Positions 45,680-56,997 of a stretch of DNA of 64,000 nt are shown here, one piece after another. The notes below the pieces were generated by a model that was given only the letters and a program-made list of their open reading frames with translations, was not told where the DNA came from and searched no databases. Positions within the stretch are counted from its first letter, which is position 1, and every line of letters begins with the position of its first letter. Both the position numbers and the translations under genes were made by a program. Origin of the DNA: Punctularia strigosozonata HHB-11173 SS5 (lineage: Eukaryota; Basidiomycota; Agaricomycetes; Corticiales; Punctulariaceae); assembly GCF_000264995.1 (NCBI RefSeq), contig NW_006767433.1, forward strand, positions 73,204 to 137,203. The letters run 5' to 3'.

Positions 45680-47567
45680 CTACGCCGTCGATGTCAATCC
45701 GTCTGTGGGGTTCTGTACGTCCGCTGCGCCCGCTTCATCGACATCATCCACCTGTACGTCCCAAATCTTCACCGTCGTATCCTTGCCGCCCGAAACAAGC
45801 CGCTTGCCATCAGGAGAGAATCCGACGGAGTAGACGAAACCTCCGTGCTCGCCCAACGTCTCCATAACGCTCTCTCCCGTATGCGCATCCCACAACCGGA
45901 TGGTGGTGTCGTAAGAGCTAGACGCGATGTACTTGCCGTCCGGCGAGAACGCCACCGACGGGACCATGTCGGTATGCTGCATTATCCTCCACTCCATAGT
46001 CCTCGTCTTAGCGTCCCAGATCGTGACCGATCCGTAGGTGGAACCTGACACGATGCGCGTGCCGTCAGGCGAGTATGCGATGGAGCAGATCGGGTCGTCG
46101 TAGCCGTCGTCGCACGGTGTCGATCTACATTGGATAGCACTTCTTTCAGGACACGCTCGCGGTACTGCTTAGCGCTTGGCGGCAGCGAAGAAAGGGTGCT
46201 CAAAACGAGAGCAAGGTCGGTCACGTTCATCCGCATCTGCGTATTCGTTCCGTAGCCGTCGATCAGGGTGTCGAGAGCTGCAAGAAGGCCGGTCGGGTCC
46301 AACTCGGACACATATCGCATCGCCTGTTTCCCCGTATCTAGCCTTCTATGTCAGCACAAGAGCAGGAGCGGCCAAGGAAGAGGTTCGCTGACCTGAAGCC
46401 ATCAGTGGATCAAGTATATCACGTTCCGCATCAGGAAGTCCTCCGCTCGTGAGCTTGGTAATGACTGCCTTGGCCTTCACACCGAAGAATTGGGATATCT
46501 CGTACATAAACGATTCGACTCCTGGCCGAGTAGCGTCAACGTCTGGCAATGCCTCGATGAAGGCGCTATCCAGAAAAACCTCCTGATCGGGCTTGGCGGA
46601 GAGAACGCTGCACGCGACAATGGCGCTTATGAGATCTGTGGTGCGCGCTATGCGCACATCACGCTCGATGGATCGATCAGCCCGTAACACCTTCAGAGTC
46701 TCGTATAGTCGCGGTCCATTGGCGAGCTTCGAGATGGTCGTGAAACCATACCCTATTCCGGTATAAGTCATATCAGAACCGTTATCGTATATCAAGAGCT
46801 GGAGGGCGCACCGGGTGTCAGTAATATGTTGAAAATGCTCCGCTCGGTGCCGGAAAGTCCACGAATGATAAGAGCGTCCAATATCCTGGCTACTTTGCCG
46901 TAAAACATATCTGATAGTTTCTTCGATGCCGGTGCGATTTTCAATTTAACCCAGGAAGCGCTGAGATCCCGTCAAAGCCAGGCTTCGTCGCACAGAACTT
47001 CCCCAGCCGTCTGCATCCAAGTATGAGACATGTCGTCGTCGTCTGGGAACGCGGAGAGAGCGAAAAGGACGTTGATGATTTGCGGCAAGCGTATCCGTGG
47101 GTCTACTTCGATTTCTTGTTTAATTGCAGTCAAGGCCTTCAAGAAGGCGGAGGAATCCGCATTAGCTGTGGTAAGCTCCTTTTCACTATCTGGAGGGCGG
47201 TTGAAATCAATTGAAATTCGATATCAAAGTGCGACCCACCTGATGATAACCATGTGATGAGAACCCCGCGATCGCTAGACGAAAGCTGACCCTTCAAGAC
47301 ATCCTGAACAACCTTAGGGGCCGATATATAGTGGTCATTCTCGATCCTCTCCTTGTCGTCGGCTATGGTTTCCCAAGTCAACAGGGGTGACATCGACGCC
47401 ATAACCAACGTGGTGTGATTAAACAGTTGACTTCGCTGAATAACACGGATATGACGAGTACGAGTACATAACGCAAGCATTTTCGCGACCACGCGACAGA
47501 TCGTCGAGCGTTGACAGCATACACCTGAAAAAAGAGGAGAGGGTCTGAGGAAAGCTTGTGCACTCAT
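45680..47567 (-). CDS. WD40-repeat protein with helical N-terminus
   Basis: A multi-exon minus-strand gene. The N-terminal exons give helical sequence without a known name: PLLTWETIADDKERIEND, FLKALTAIKQEIEVDPRIR, IINVLFALSAFPDDDD, LSGTERSIFNILLTPG, ISAIVACSVLSAKPDQEV, FLDSAFIEALPDVDATR and DLALVLSTLSSLPPSAKQYR. The C-terminus has three WD40 units: SIAYSPDGTRIVSGSTYGSV, SVAFSPDGKYIASSSYDTT and SVGFSPDGKRLVSGGKDTT, ending KIWDVQVDD. A complete propeller usually needs about seven blades, so the protein either pairs with another propeller or has been shortened. The joint near 46800 was not resolved and the start is uncertain (an ATG near 47480 is an alternative). Partial decay is possible. Confidence 0.6.
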
Positions 47568-47624
47568 AAGCGTGCGAACTTGCCTTCTAAGTCGCCTACG
47601 AAGGTTTGCGCTCTGTAAGATAGC

Positions 47625-48810
47625 CTACAGGAACCCACCACTGCTCCCCGTCCCAAAGCGATCTTTCAGTCCCGCAGAATCCTTGATAATGCGACTGCGC
47701 GTCTTGTCGTCCATCAGTCGACCGCCCATGCCCAGATCGCGATCGCGGTCCCAGATGCCCTTGAACTCCTCCTCCTTCGTCGTGTTTTCGCGCTTGGCGT
47801 GCTTCGCGAGGAGGGTGTCGCCCCGGCTAGTACGCTGAAGTGAACGAACGACGTCAGAGCGGGCTTCCGCCCAGAGACAAGACGACGAGGCGTACGGTAT
47901 ACTCTTCGACGCCCCTCCGGATCTCCGCGTCCCGTCTCGCCTTCTTGGCGGCATTGACCGCGTCCTCGTCGTTCGTCGACGCGTTCTCGACCCGCCGCCG
48001 TTTTCCGGACACTTCGTCGGCGAGCCGCTGCTGACGCTCGGCGGGCGTCTCCGTCCAAAGCGAGTTGTCCGTGTCTCTCGTGCCCGATGTTTTGGTAGAC
48101 GTGTTGAACTTGCGAGGTCGGCTGAGTTTTGTGGGGTCGAGAGCTGCGGACATCATGAAATTCGTGAGACGGGCGAGTCAAGTACGTCGAGAGGGGCTAC
48201 TCACTGGCAAGGAGGCCTGAAGACGAAGGCGGCTTGAGCATCCACTCGTCACGTTCCAGTTTCTTGGGCTTTGCAGCTTCCTAGATGAGAAACGTACTCG
48301 ATCAGCTCACGTCGTGCACACCACAGTAAGATCCCGACTTACCTCCGCCGCCTTCCTCATCCGCTCCTCCCTTTCCATGAACTCCGTCACCGCATCCTTC
48401 TTTTCTGCGCCATAGCCCGCAGGAAGAGGTCGGGGGCCGAAATCGTCATCTTCGTCATCGTCCTCGTCGCCGTACCCAGGCGCGCTATGCATGGGCTGGC
48501 CGAAACCAGGTGGCATGGCAGGTCCCACCAGTCGTTTCGATGCAGTACTCGAACCTCCAGCACCACCTCTCGATACAGCAAGATCCGGCGGTAACATCGG
48601 CACGTAGTCATCCTCGTCGTCGTCCTCGTCGTCCGGCGGAGGTTTCACGGTAGCAGGAGTCGGCCGTGGGGCATCGTCCTTTTCTCGAGATAGCACTGTA
48701 CCAGTACGAGGGCGTTCTGGTCCTTCAGCATCTGATCTAGAAAGACTTTCAGACCGGGTGGCACCTGCTGCGAGGATGTGAGCTGGGATCTCCGGGCCAA
48801 TGGACGACAT
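47625..48810 (-). CDS. GPALPP-motif protein (DUF3752, GPALPP1-like)
   Basis: Four minus-strand exons (about 48810-48343, 48283-48209, 48148-47894 and 47832-47625). The N-terminus MSSIGPEIPAHILAAG and the signature VGPAMPPGFGQP are variants of the GP-A-x-P-P motif repeated in GPALPP1 proteins. Acidic runs (PPDDEDDDEDDYVPMLPP) separate them. The conserved DUF3752 C-terminus follows: EWMLKPPSS, TSGTRDTDNSLWTETPAERQ, GDTLLAKHAKR and KGIWDRDRDLGMGGRLMDD. The protein is nuclear and poorly characterised. The family has been linked to splicing complexes, but no function is firmly known. It is divergent from the RCH1-like gene with 422 bases between starts. Confidence 0.88.
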
Positions 48811-49232
48811 GTTGCAGGTTGCGCCGCGCGGGCGCTTACCGCCGGGCTGCTGGGCGCTTGAGTGGCGCTTATTGTGTTAAACCTTGTTCACGGTGTCGGC
48901 CCGACGATGCCCGATGCAGGGGCCGGACTTCGCAGGGCTGGAGCTCGACGACGTCGACCGTAAACCCCCTGAGCAATGGCGCAACGGCCTTCAATGCTAC
49001 GGCCGTCTGTAACTTGGCCAGTTCATCATCCTCCGCCAAGTACCTAAGAAAAGCTCGGCAACGCATCTTGGCTCGGCCATAGACCGGTGAAGACGAAATC
49101 ATGTTCCCCGGTTCGATACGGAGCTGAACTGCCGAACAGTTTATAGGGACTTCGGTCAAAGAACTTTGGACTACACCCACTTGACCGCCTTCACGATTTC
49201 CCTCCTCAAATCCTGTCAAATCCCGCGAGGCC
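48811..49232. promoter_or_regulatory. divergent promoter region
   Basis: The 422 bases between the starts of the GPALPP1-like gene (-) and the RCH1-like gene (+) must carry both promoters. No specific operator or TATA box was identified. Confidence 0.45.
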
Positions 49233-50533
49233 ATGTCGCAGCCAGTTCAGATGCGATCCGCGACGACGTCCGCGACGCCCACCATCGCGGAGCGCCCTCG
49301 ACCATGGTACCGAAAACTCCTCGCGGCCGCGCTCTGGTTCGCCATGGACCAATGGTTCCTGATCATGGTCGGCATCCTCATCATTATCGCGTCCCAGGTT
49401 CAAGTCCCCGCTGCGCATCAGTCCATCAAGAGCGAGGTCATCAGCTACCTCTGCGTCGCGATCATCTTCCTCATCACCGGCCTGACGCTGCCCACCAAGA
49501 TCCTCATCGCGAGCGCGTCTAGGATATGGTTGCACCTTTTCGTGCAGTCCTTCTGCTTTCTGTTGGACTCGGCGAGCGTGTTTGCGGTGGTGTCGATCAT
49601 AGGGACGAACCACCATTTCATGGACGGCGGGTTGATGGTCGGCCTCATTTTTATGGGATGCATTCCTACTACGATATCATCGAACGTCGGTACGTCGTAT
49701 ACGCCCTGGATTACTCAGCGCGATCTGATGGAATACACCTAGTCATGACCCGCGCCGCGCACGGAAACGACGCCATCACCGTCGTCGAATCTACTCTCGG
49801 AAACGTCCTCGCACCCTTTCTTACCCCGCTTCTCATCAAGATGTACCTCGCGTGCGACGCATGGTGGACCCACGCCGTTCCGCCCTCGGCAAGCGACCTC
49901 TCCGACCTCTACCGGCGCGTCTTCAAGCAGCTCGGCCTAAGCATGCTCGTCCCCCTCTTCGTCGGGCAGCTCGTTCAAAACGCCTTCCCCGCACCCGTCA
50001 AGAAAATCATGACCGGGTACAAAGTGTCCAAGCTCTCGAGCTTCTGTCTGCTCGTCATCATCTGGTCCACGTATGACAAGGGGTTCGAGACCGGCACCTT
50101 CACCTCCGTCCCGGGGTCGAACATGATCCTCGTCGTCTTCGTCTCCGTCGGCTTCTACCTCCTTTGGCTGGCCCTCTCCGTCGTCCTATCCAGGCTGCTC
50201 CGATTCAGCAAGCGCGACACGATCGCGGTCGCCTACTGTGCCCCGGCGAAGACGCCGGCGATGGGTGTCCCCCTCGCGAACGCGATGTTCGCCCACCTCG
50301 ACGGCGTCACCGCGTCCAAACTCCAGATCCCCCTCGTCATCTTCCAGGGACTGCAGATCGCGGGTGGCAGTATAATGACCATTCCGTTCCGGAGGTGGGT
50401 CAGAGACGAGGAGGAGCAGGCTAAGTTGCAAGCCGCCGCCGACCGCACCAGCGAGACCACGGGCAACGATCAGGACGCTCCTGTTGGCGACATCGAAAAG
50501 CGGGGTGAAACACTGTCAGACGCAAAGCAATGA
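49233..50533 (+). CDS. RCH1-like SBF-family transporter (SLC10A7 group)
   Basis: Two exons, 49233-49689 and 49743-50533, give 415 aa in frame. About ten hydrophobic segments follow a short cytosolic N-terminus (first: QWFLIMVGILIIIASQV). Family hallmarks are LCVAIIFLITGLTLPTK, NHHFMDGGLMVGLIFMGC, HGNDAITVVESTLGN, CDAWWTHAVP, YDKGFETGTF and YCAPAKTPAMGVPLANAMF. It belongs with yeast Rch1 (YMR034C) and vertebrate SLC10A7, which restrain store-operated calcium entry at the plasma membrane or Golgi. All blocks are present, so it looks intact. A truncated pseudogene of the same gene follows at about 51.8-52.95 kb on the same strand. Confidence 0.92.
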
Positions 50534-51799
50534 TGATCTTCCTGCATGCCGTAACGTTCTCCTTGGATCGCATTTAGAGAACCTTGTGAGTCTGCATTGT
50601 TCGATCACCCTGTTCACTCGCTCACTTCATCTACAGAATCTACGCTAATCTGTTATGCTCACGTCAACACTCTAACGCATGCTTATCGATTCGTCACCTG
50701 TGTACAGTCTCATCTGAAAAATGCAGCTCCTTCAGCATGTGAACATGGGGACCGAGCGTCCTGCTTCTAACCGCTCCGGCATTGGCGGAGTCCGGTATTC
50801 TCGATAGCCTTTGTGGCGCTCCGGCGCATCCGGCAGATGCCGCTGCTGCGCTCTACCGTCGGGAGCGCCTTGCTGACTTGTGTCTCCCTTTCCCGCGATC
50901 GTTCTTACTGCGAGAAGCTTGGCATTGGCTGAGACTGCACGTTGAAGTCGACTGCCCACAGTGAGGCGAGAGCGATTGTCGACGAGGTTGGAGTAAACCA
51001 ACTGAACCCTCGTGTCGGTCGGCCAAGGCATCGGATCTCGATTGCGACAGGTTTTGAACACCCTGGTACAACTTCGTCATGAGAGAATCCGTGGCGTTAG
51101 AGTGGTCTCATCCAATCGTACGTCTTGGCTCTCTTTTCAAGCTCAGTCAACGTTGCTCTCGCGAGTCTTTCATCTAGACTGCTTTCCGTTATGCTTTACC
51201 CACAGCGACACACGTGACGGCATTCCGTTCTTCTCCTTTGGAAGGTAGTCAACTCTCTGATTCGCACCGTTCATAGCCCCTTGACGATGAACGCTTTTCC
51301 CGAAAAGCGGGGTGGAGCGGAAACATGGCCTCTTGCCGCCACGCTTGACGTCGGCGTGGCTCACTCCATTGCCCCCTCTCAATGTCGGAAGGCGACTGCG
51401 CATAGTTGGGGATGCGAATATTCGCCATTCTCCTTCGCGCAGTGGTGCGCACGGCGCTCCGTTGAGTGGAACACGAGCCATAGAAACACGATGCCAGCGC
51501 CTTGCCAAGGCTGATCTGGTATTGTCATGCATATTTCCGGTCGTGCAGAGCAGCGCCAGGGTGCATATCGATTCGGCACCTCTCATACGTTCTGCGAAAA
51601 TCAAGTTCGCATCATCCTATGGTGTCCGTTATAAGCAAACCTCGATGTTCCAGGTCATGACTTTAGGAAATCCCTCACTTTCGATAAATAGTGGGTGTCC
51701 GTACCTGATACGCTCTTTGATGTTATCTCATACGTCGCAACCGCGTTGTCCAGAACAGGATGAGCGAGGTCAAAAATCGAAGTTCAGGCACTACCTCCA
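50534..51799. other. intergenic between gene and its pseudogene
   Basis: About 1.25 kb between the RCH1-like gene and its pseudogene. No supported exon; it may be the 3' flank of one copy and the former promoter of the other. Confidence 0.4.
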
Positions 51800-52950
51800 T
51801 GAGGACGTCGACAGAGTCGTCCCCATCCCCAACCACATCGTGCAGGAGCGACCACTCTGATTTCGACGCGCCCTCGCCGGCATGATATGGCTCTTGATGG
51901 ACCAGTGGTTCCTGATCATGGTCGGCGTGCTAGTTCTGCTCGCGTCCCAGATTCAAGTCCCAGAATCGCACCAAGCATCGAAGAGCGACGTTGTCAACTT
52001 CCTTTGCGTCGGGATCATCGTTGCGATCACGGGTCTTACGCTGCCCACACAGGTGCTAATCAAGAGCGCCTCGCGGATATGGCTACATCTATTCGTGCAG
52101 GTTTTCTCGTTCCTCCTTGATTAGGCGACCGTATTTGGCGTCGTCGCGTTGCTGGGAACGAACCACCATTTTATGGATGGAGGCCTGATGGTCGGGCTCG
52201 TTTCTATGGGTTGCATCTCAACGTTGGTGCGTCATCTCGAGCCACCGGCCCTCTCGCCCAGATCGCTGACGTCCTATGTAAAGTGATGACCCGAATTGCA
52301 CATGGAAACGACGCCGTGACGGTCGTCGAGTCCACTCTGGGCAAAATCCTCGCGCCCTTCCTCACTCCCCTGCTTATGAGCATGTATCTTGCTTGCGACG
52401 CCTGGTGGACGCACTCCGTCCCGACCTCCTCGAGTGACTTCGGCCCGCTTTATCGACGCGTCTTCAAGCAGCTCGGGCTCAGCATGCTGCTGCCCCCTTT
52501 CGTCGGTCAGCTCGTCCAGAACATCTCCCCTTCGTACATCAAGACGATCATGACGAAATACAAGGTGGCGAAGTTATCAAGCTTCAGCCTGCTGGTCATC
52601 ATCTGGTCGACATATGACAAGGGGTTTTCTTCGGGCGCCTTTACGTCCGTCCCCGGGGCGAACATGGTCCTTGTCGTCTTCCTTTCCATATGCACTATGG
52701 CTCGCCACCAGCGTCGTCGCATCCAGAGTCGCAGGACTGAGCAAGCGGTATACGATCGCGGCCGGGAGTGTGGCGACGATACCGTTCAGGAGGTGGGTAA
52801 GAGAGGAAGAGGAACGACTCGGAGGGGGTCCCAAATCAGTCAGTTGTATCTCCAGGGAGTTGTCCGACCCCATGAGGCTCGCGGACGGGTGGGATTCGGA
52901 ATAAAGGGTGTGGACCATGAGGCAGGTGGATGCCGAGACTGGGATGCGTG
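51800..52950 (+). pseudogene. RCH1-like transporter pseudogene
   Basis: A tandem paralogue of the gene at 49233-50533. Recognisable blocks are QWFLIMVGVLVLLASQI, LCVGIIVAITGLTLPTQ, NHHFMDGGLMVGLVSMGC, HGNDAVTVVESTLGKI, CDAWWTHSVPT, YDKGFSSGAF and TIPFRRWVREEEE. It is broken: an in-frame TAG stands at 52122-52124, the normal ATG context is lost, the intron junction after the fourth block is degenerate, and a stretch corresponding to YCAPAKTPAMG through GLQIAGG is deleted near 52760. The remaining parts are still similar enough to align by eye, so the duplication is not very old. Confidence 0.88.
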
Positions 52951-53436
52951 ATGCAGAAAACTGAAGGCTAGCAGGGATATGCAGTCGGGTCAGATAGCAT
53001 AGCTCAACAGTAGCTGCATCGTGTTCTCCTTATCTATCGATATAAAGCATGGGAAGACTGACTCCAAAATATACTTATTACTGACGCTGCAGCGGTGAGA
53101 GTTGCCGTGGGACGGAGGAGTAGGAGGCATCCAATAAGGGATCATCTGTACGATGCTCGCGTTTTCAAGAAGAAATGACGGGATGGGTAGCTTGAGGCCG
53201 GAGCAGTTCGATATGCTGCCACGCTGATCAATAATCTCTCGTGCATCTATATACACGACGCCGACACATTTATTCGATACAGATTAACATTACTACGACC
53301 AGTACATTGCGGTGGTCAGACACACAACTTCGACGGCTTCCTATATATGTCATCTTCATTGTTATGCGACTCCTTTTGGTCTCCAGTCAGAATACTGAGA
53401 GAGATGCCGTAAAGCCAACAAACCAGACTCACAGAT
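52951..53436. other. intergenic, no gene seen
   Basis: About 490 AT-richer bases after the pseudogene; no recognisable exon. Confidence 0.4.
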
Positions 53437-54039
53437 TCAACCGTTTACGCCCACAGGACGCCCATTACTGAACGCCGATTCCACCATGTATCGCAGGAAC
53501 GTGCTATCGCCTGTCGCGCACTTGGTGAGCTCTCTCGGCGCAGCGCCGGGCGTATCAACCCTCCACACGCGCGTGTCCTCGCCGAGGACAAGCACGACGA
53601 GAAAGCCATTGAGCATCGTTGGGTCGGCCAGGTTCCCAGCGTAGTCCCCTGTGTTCAGAGATCCGCCACCCGCATCGCTTGCCCGTCGCTTCACGTCGAA
53701 CAGCGCGACAGGCCGACCATGAAGTCCACCGTCCACGGGCTCGAAGCCGTGTTGCATCGCCCACGCGCCTTCGACGCGTGTGACAAGGTAGTCCGGGCGT
53801 GCCGCGCCGTGCTGGACAGGCCCGCGCGTGGCGGATTGCGGCGGCTCGATCATGTAGGAGAAGGAAAGGGTGTAGATGGACGAAAGGATGGCCCCCAGTG
53901 CGCCGCCGAGCGAGGAAACGTCGCGCTCGGGTTGAACTGCTTCGGCTCGGAGGCGGCGGAGAGCCCAGTCGAGCTCGCGTTCGACGTTGGCGACCGCGGC
54001 AGTGATCGAGGCCGGATCAATGTGGTTAGTTGTGGCCAT
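53437..54039 (-). CDS. hypothetical protein with PD-(D/E)XK-like motif
   Basis: A single open frame of 200 aa from the ATG of MATTNHIDPASITAAV. An N-terminal helix (NVERELDWALRRLRAE) and a hydrophobic middle are followed by RPDYLVTRVEG and, about 30 residues on, PVALFDVKRR. A D...DxK pair of this spacing is typical of PD-(D/E)XK nuclease folds. The C-terminal part reads NGFLVVLVLGEDTRVWRV. A paralogue lies at 61.4-62.3 kb with the same order (PDFTIV, VALIYVKQ, NFVVMLISGTTTRVWII). I do not recognise a named family. Nuclease activity is only suggested by motif spacing; no experimental role is known to me. Confidence 0.65.
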   Translation of the reverse strand: MATTNHIDPASITAAVANVERELDWALRRLRAEAVQPERDVSSLGGALGAILSSIYTLSFSYMIEPPQSATRGPVQHGAARPDYLVTRVEGAWAMQHGFEPVDGGLHGRPVALFDVKRRASDAGGGSLNTGDYAGNLADPTMLNGFLVVLVLGEDTRVWRVDTPGAAPRELTKCATGDSTFLRYMVESAFSNGRPVGVNG

Positions 54040-54439
54040 CGCGAAGAGGAGTAAGAGATGGTCTGCGGCGCTGCATCGATGGAGCTACTGATGTATAGAC
54101 CAAATAAAGCCACGAAGAACAATGGTGCGCCTTAGCTTGGCTCAAGCGCTGAACATCGTGACCATATTTCAACACGTCGCGTCACAGGCGTCACACTCCT
54201 AAAGCAACACAGCAAGTCTACTTCAGCAGAAGCAAATAATATGACATTGCACATTGCAACAATACGCTTGCAGACGTTCGCCCCTTCCATTCCTTGAGAA
54301 CGGCACCCGACGTGGTCCCATCTCAAGCCGTGATGGTTATCGTCTCGCCGCCGCAAGTGAAGGTGCACGTAGAGCTGGATGGGCAGCTTGTGAGGATGTT
54401 CAGCCCTATGCACAGTATACGCAAACCCGCTCTTAACAC
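54040..54439. other. intergenic, no gene seen
   Basis: About 400 bases; contains the 3' flank of the cysteine-containing secreted-protein gene and the promoter side of the hypothetical protein gene. Confidence 0.35.
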
Positions 54440-54754
54440 TCACTTAGGCAGCTCACAGATCGGGGGAGTAGGAGTGGCCCTGGGGTAGACGGTACTGGTG
54501 ATGCAGGTAGCCGTGCATGTCTCACCGACCGTGCACCTGGTGTACAAGGTCACGTTTGGAAAAAGAGGACGATTGAATCATGTCTTACAGAGGCTCGTGA
54601 CAGATGAGCGTGGTGGTGGGCACCGGGGCCTCCGTAATGGCGGGGGTAGCCAAAGCCCTGAACCGTCCATTAGCACACTTACGAGAAAACGTATAGAGCT
54701 CACCCACCCAACGCAGAGAGCAGCAAGGACGACGAAGTTGGTGAGCTTGCACAT
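54440..54754 (-). CDS. small secreted cysteine-containing protein (family member 4)
   Basis: Three minus-strand exons. Exon 1 (ATG at 54754) encodes the signal peptide MCKLTNFVVLAALCVG. Exon 2 resumes ALATPAITEAPVPTTTLICH. Exon 3, after a 53-base intron, gives LCTVGETCTATCITSTVYPR and ends PICELPK with a TGA stop. The mature peptide of about 55 residues has five cysteines besides any in the signal, unlike the other members, and could form disulfides. It shares the exon 1 signal layout and the PTTTxIC string with members 2 and 5. A secreted structural or effector-like peptide is possible; no enzyme motif is present. Confidence 0.7.
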
Positions 54755-56183
54755 GTTGCGAATCAAATGTGTAGAGCCGTGATGTTGTCTTTCTACGATA
54801 CCTTGCACGTCTTATATAGTCCAGTGTTGCGTAGTGAACGGACTAGTCTCTTCCATTCCAGGTCGGCCGTGCCACGGCTGGTGCCCCAAGGCACTAAACT
54901 GGTACCCGTATCTACCCTGATTACGTTCGTACGCGGGATCGCGGCGGCAATTAGGAGAAACTGTGTATTCGACCATCATATTCATGATGGATTTAGTCCT
55001 CCCGCAGTACAGTCAGCCTTCGGAGTCGCCGTCCTGCAGTCCGAAGCGTCATCTCCCGTAGTTGAAGGAGCCGCACACTCAATCCAGACGGTTACATACC
55101 CAGGACCCTATCCCATGCAAGAATGTCTGGTGGGGTGTAGGAGTAGACCAACACGGTGGCAGCACCGACTTCTGTCGTTTGGAAGTGAGTGAACGTGCGC
55201 GGAATCCGCCTGGGTCTCAGCTGGTTCTGGGTTAGACACGCAGATATGCAAGCAGCGCCGAATCAGGGCAATCATTCCAGAGAGTGTTTGCCCTCTTGTT
55301 GCCGAGCATCAAAGCACAAGGAAAATCGGTGGAAGAGCCCGAATAGGGCACACTCACGGACTGCTACGTCAGTCCGAGTGCCTCGGGGTACGCTCCATAA
55401 CGACTAAAGGGTATAACGCCGACCAGGCGGTAGCCCAAGGGAACCTAGTGCACAGTAAGCCTTGCGTCCGGCGCGCAGCCCCATGCCATCCTTGCCGCTT
55501 TTCCGATGAAGAGTGACGTACATCCGGGCAAGTGATCCCGTTGATAGTTTTTACCTTCGAGTACGGGGAAGATCGCAGTCTGGGGCTGTGGTGGCAGTTT
55601 TGAGATACACTCCGTAGTCCGCGGTTACAGACAAGCGCCAAATGCGGACGATAGTAACGCCCAAGCCGTGGAGGCATCCAGTTATGGAATGTGCAGCGAT
55701 GTAAACCGGGGCGGCTAAGTCTTTTAGGAAGCGACGGTGATCTGGTGAACGTCCGTTAGGCCGGCGCGTTGGACGCAGTGGACACGAGCAAAGCGAAAGA
55801 GGTGACCAAAGGCCTGAGAGAAAGTCACTGAATGGCTCATCCGATGCTGTGACTATGTTACGCCGTGACTTGCACGACCCAGATGTTCAACTCCCAACGT
55901 TCAAGAGAAGGCATAAGCCGAGTTCAGTTTGCAGCAACGGCGATGCCATTCCATGTCATATATATACGAAGCGGTCACAAGGGCGAATATTTTCAAAAGG
56001 CGAAGATCTCTTGACAGGCCCACAAGATATGTGTATCACTCTCAATCTGAACCCGTTTTGATTTCAAGCATTACGGACTAACTGTTTCCACGATGCAAAC
56101 CAACGGGCATGGTCCGCCTCGTGTACACCTGTTCCTGGCTCGTGAGCATTCATACTTCACATTGCCCGCATCTTGTAATCCAC
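54755..56183. other. intergenic, no gene seen
   Basis: About 1.4 kb. The right part (about 56060-56110) aligns with the 3' flank of family member 2 (20450-20500): both contain TTTCAAG followed within about 20 bases by a CTGATTGTCTCCACAATGCA-like string. Open frames in between show no domain. Confidence 0.4.
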
Positions 56184-56407
56184 TCACGCCGGGCAAATAA
56201 CGGTGGTTGTCGGCGCGCGCTTGGAAGACGGCGACGTCGTAATGATTGGTCCTCCGGGATTGTACGGCAGAGGTGTGTCAGGTGCCGGAGCAGCGAGAAC
56301 GCTATGAAGAGCATTCTATCAGAGACGCGGTTTCATTGCTGAAGAAAGATCGCGGCTTACCTCCCGAGAGCTGCGGTAAGGAGGACAAAGCTGGCGAGTT
56401 TGAACAT
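56184..56407 (-). CDS. small secreted protein (family member 5)
   Basis: Two minus-strand exons. Exon 1 (ATG at 56407) encodes MFKLASFVLLTAALG. The intron begins GTAAGC and ends TTCATAG; exon 2 resumes SVLAAPAPDTPLPYNPGGPI and ends TTTVICPA before TGA. The mature peptide is about 35-40 aa. It is the closest relative of member 2 but lacks one of the two GGPI repeat units. No enzyme motif is present. The short length and signal peptide are the main support. Confidence 0.65.
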
Positions 56408-56997
56408 CTCTGGGCCCCTCAAAGGTAGAAAGGATGGAGCGGTGAGTTGTTATCGCGCTCACTTATGTACGCCGCCTTGTACTGCGTCCCACGACTGAAA
56501 CATACCAGCACGCGGGACTCGCTCCGTGAAGAATGCTCCTGCACTGATCGCAGCAGTGCGCTTGCGACTACGAGTATGCTAGCGCGCTCCGGTGAATGGA
56601 AACATAGAGGTTACCGCCGCCGATGAAGGCGGACCGCTATAAGCGGTGCTCTAGCCCGAGCGGTCGCAAGCGCCGGTATACGCGCCATAGGTTAGCGGTG
56701 GCGGCCCTCTAGGCACCGTAACAGCGGTAAACGGCGTCTCCACAGCTAATCGGACTACATTCCAGGAGCAAGATACAGCGAGACGGTCAGAAAAGTTCGG
56801 TACTGCCATGTTCGTGGTCCCGTTTTCATCCCAAATTCCAGAGAATACGGCATGTAGACGAGAAATTCCCGTGTGCAGAATGAGTAGAAATCGCAGTAGA
56901 ATATAGCACGCTCTTGAAGCCAAGGATGCGGGAGAGCACAGGATTGATCCCCCGAAAGCACGATGCTCCTCGTCATCGAGGTGCTGTTTTTCAATGC
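56408..56997. other. intergenic, no gene seen
   Basis: About 590 bases containing the promoter of secreted-protein member 5. Nothing else was recognised. Confidence 0.35.
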
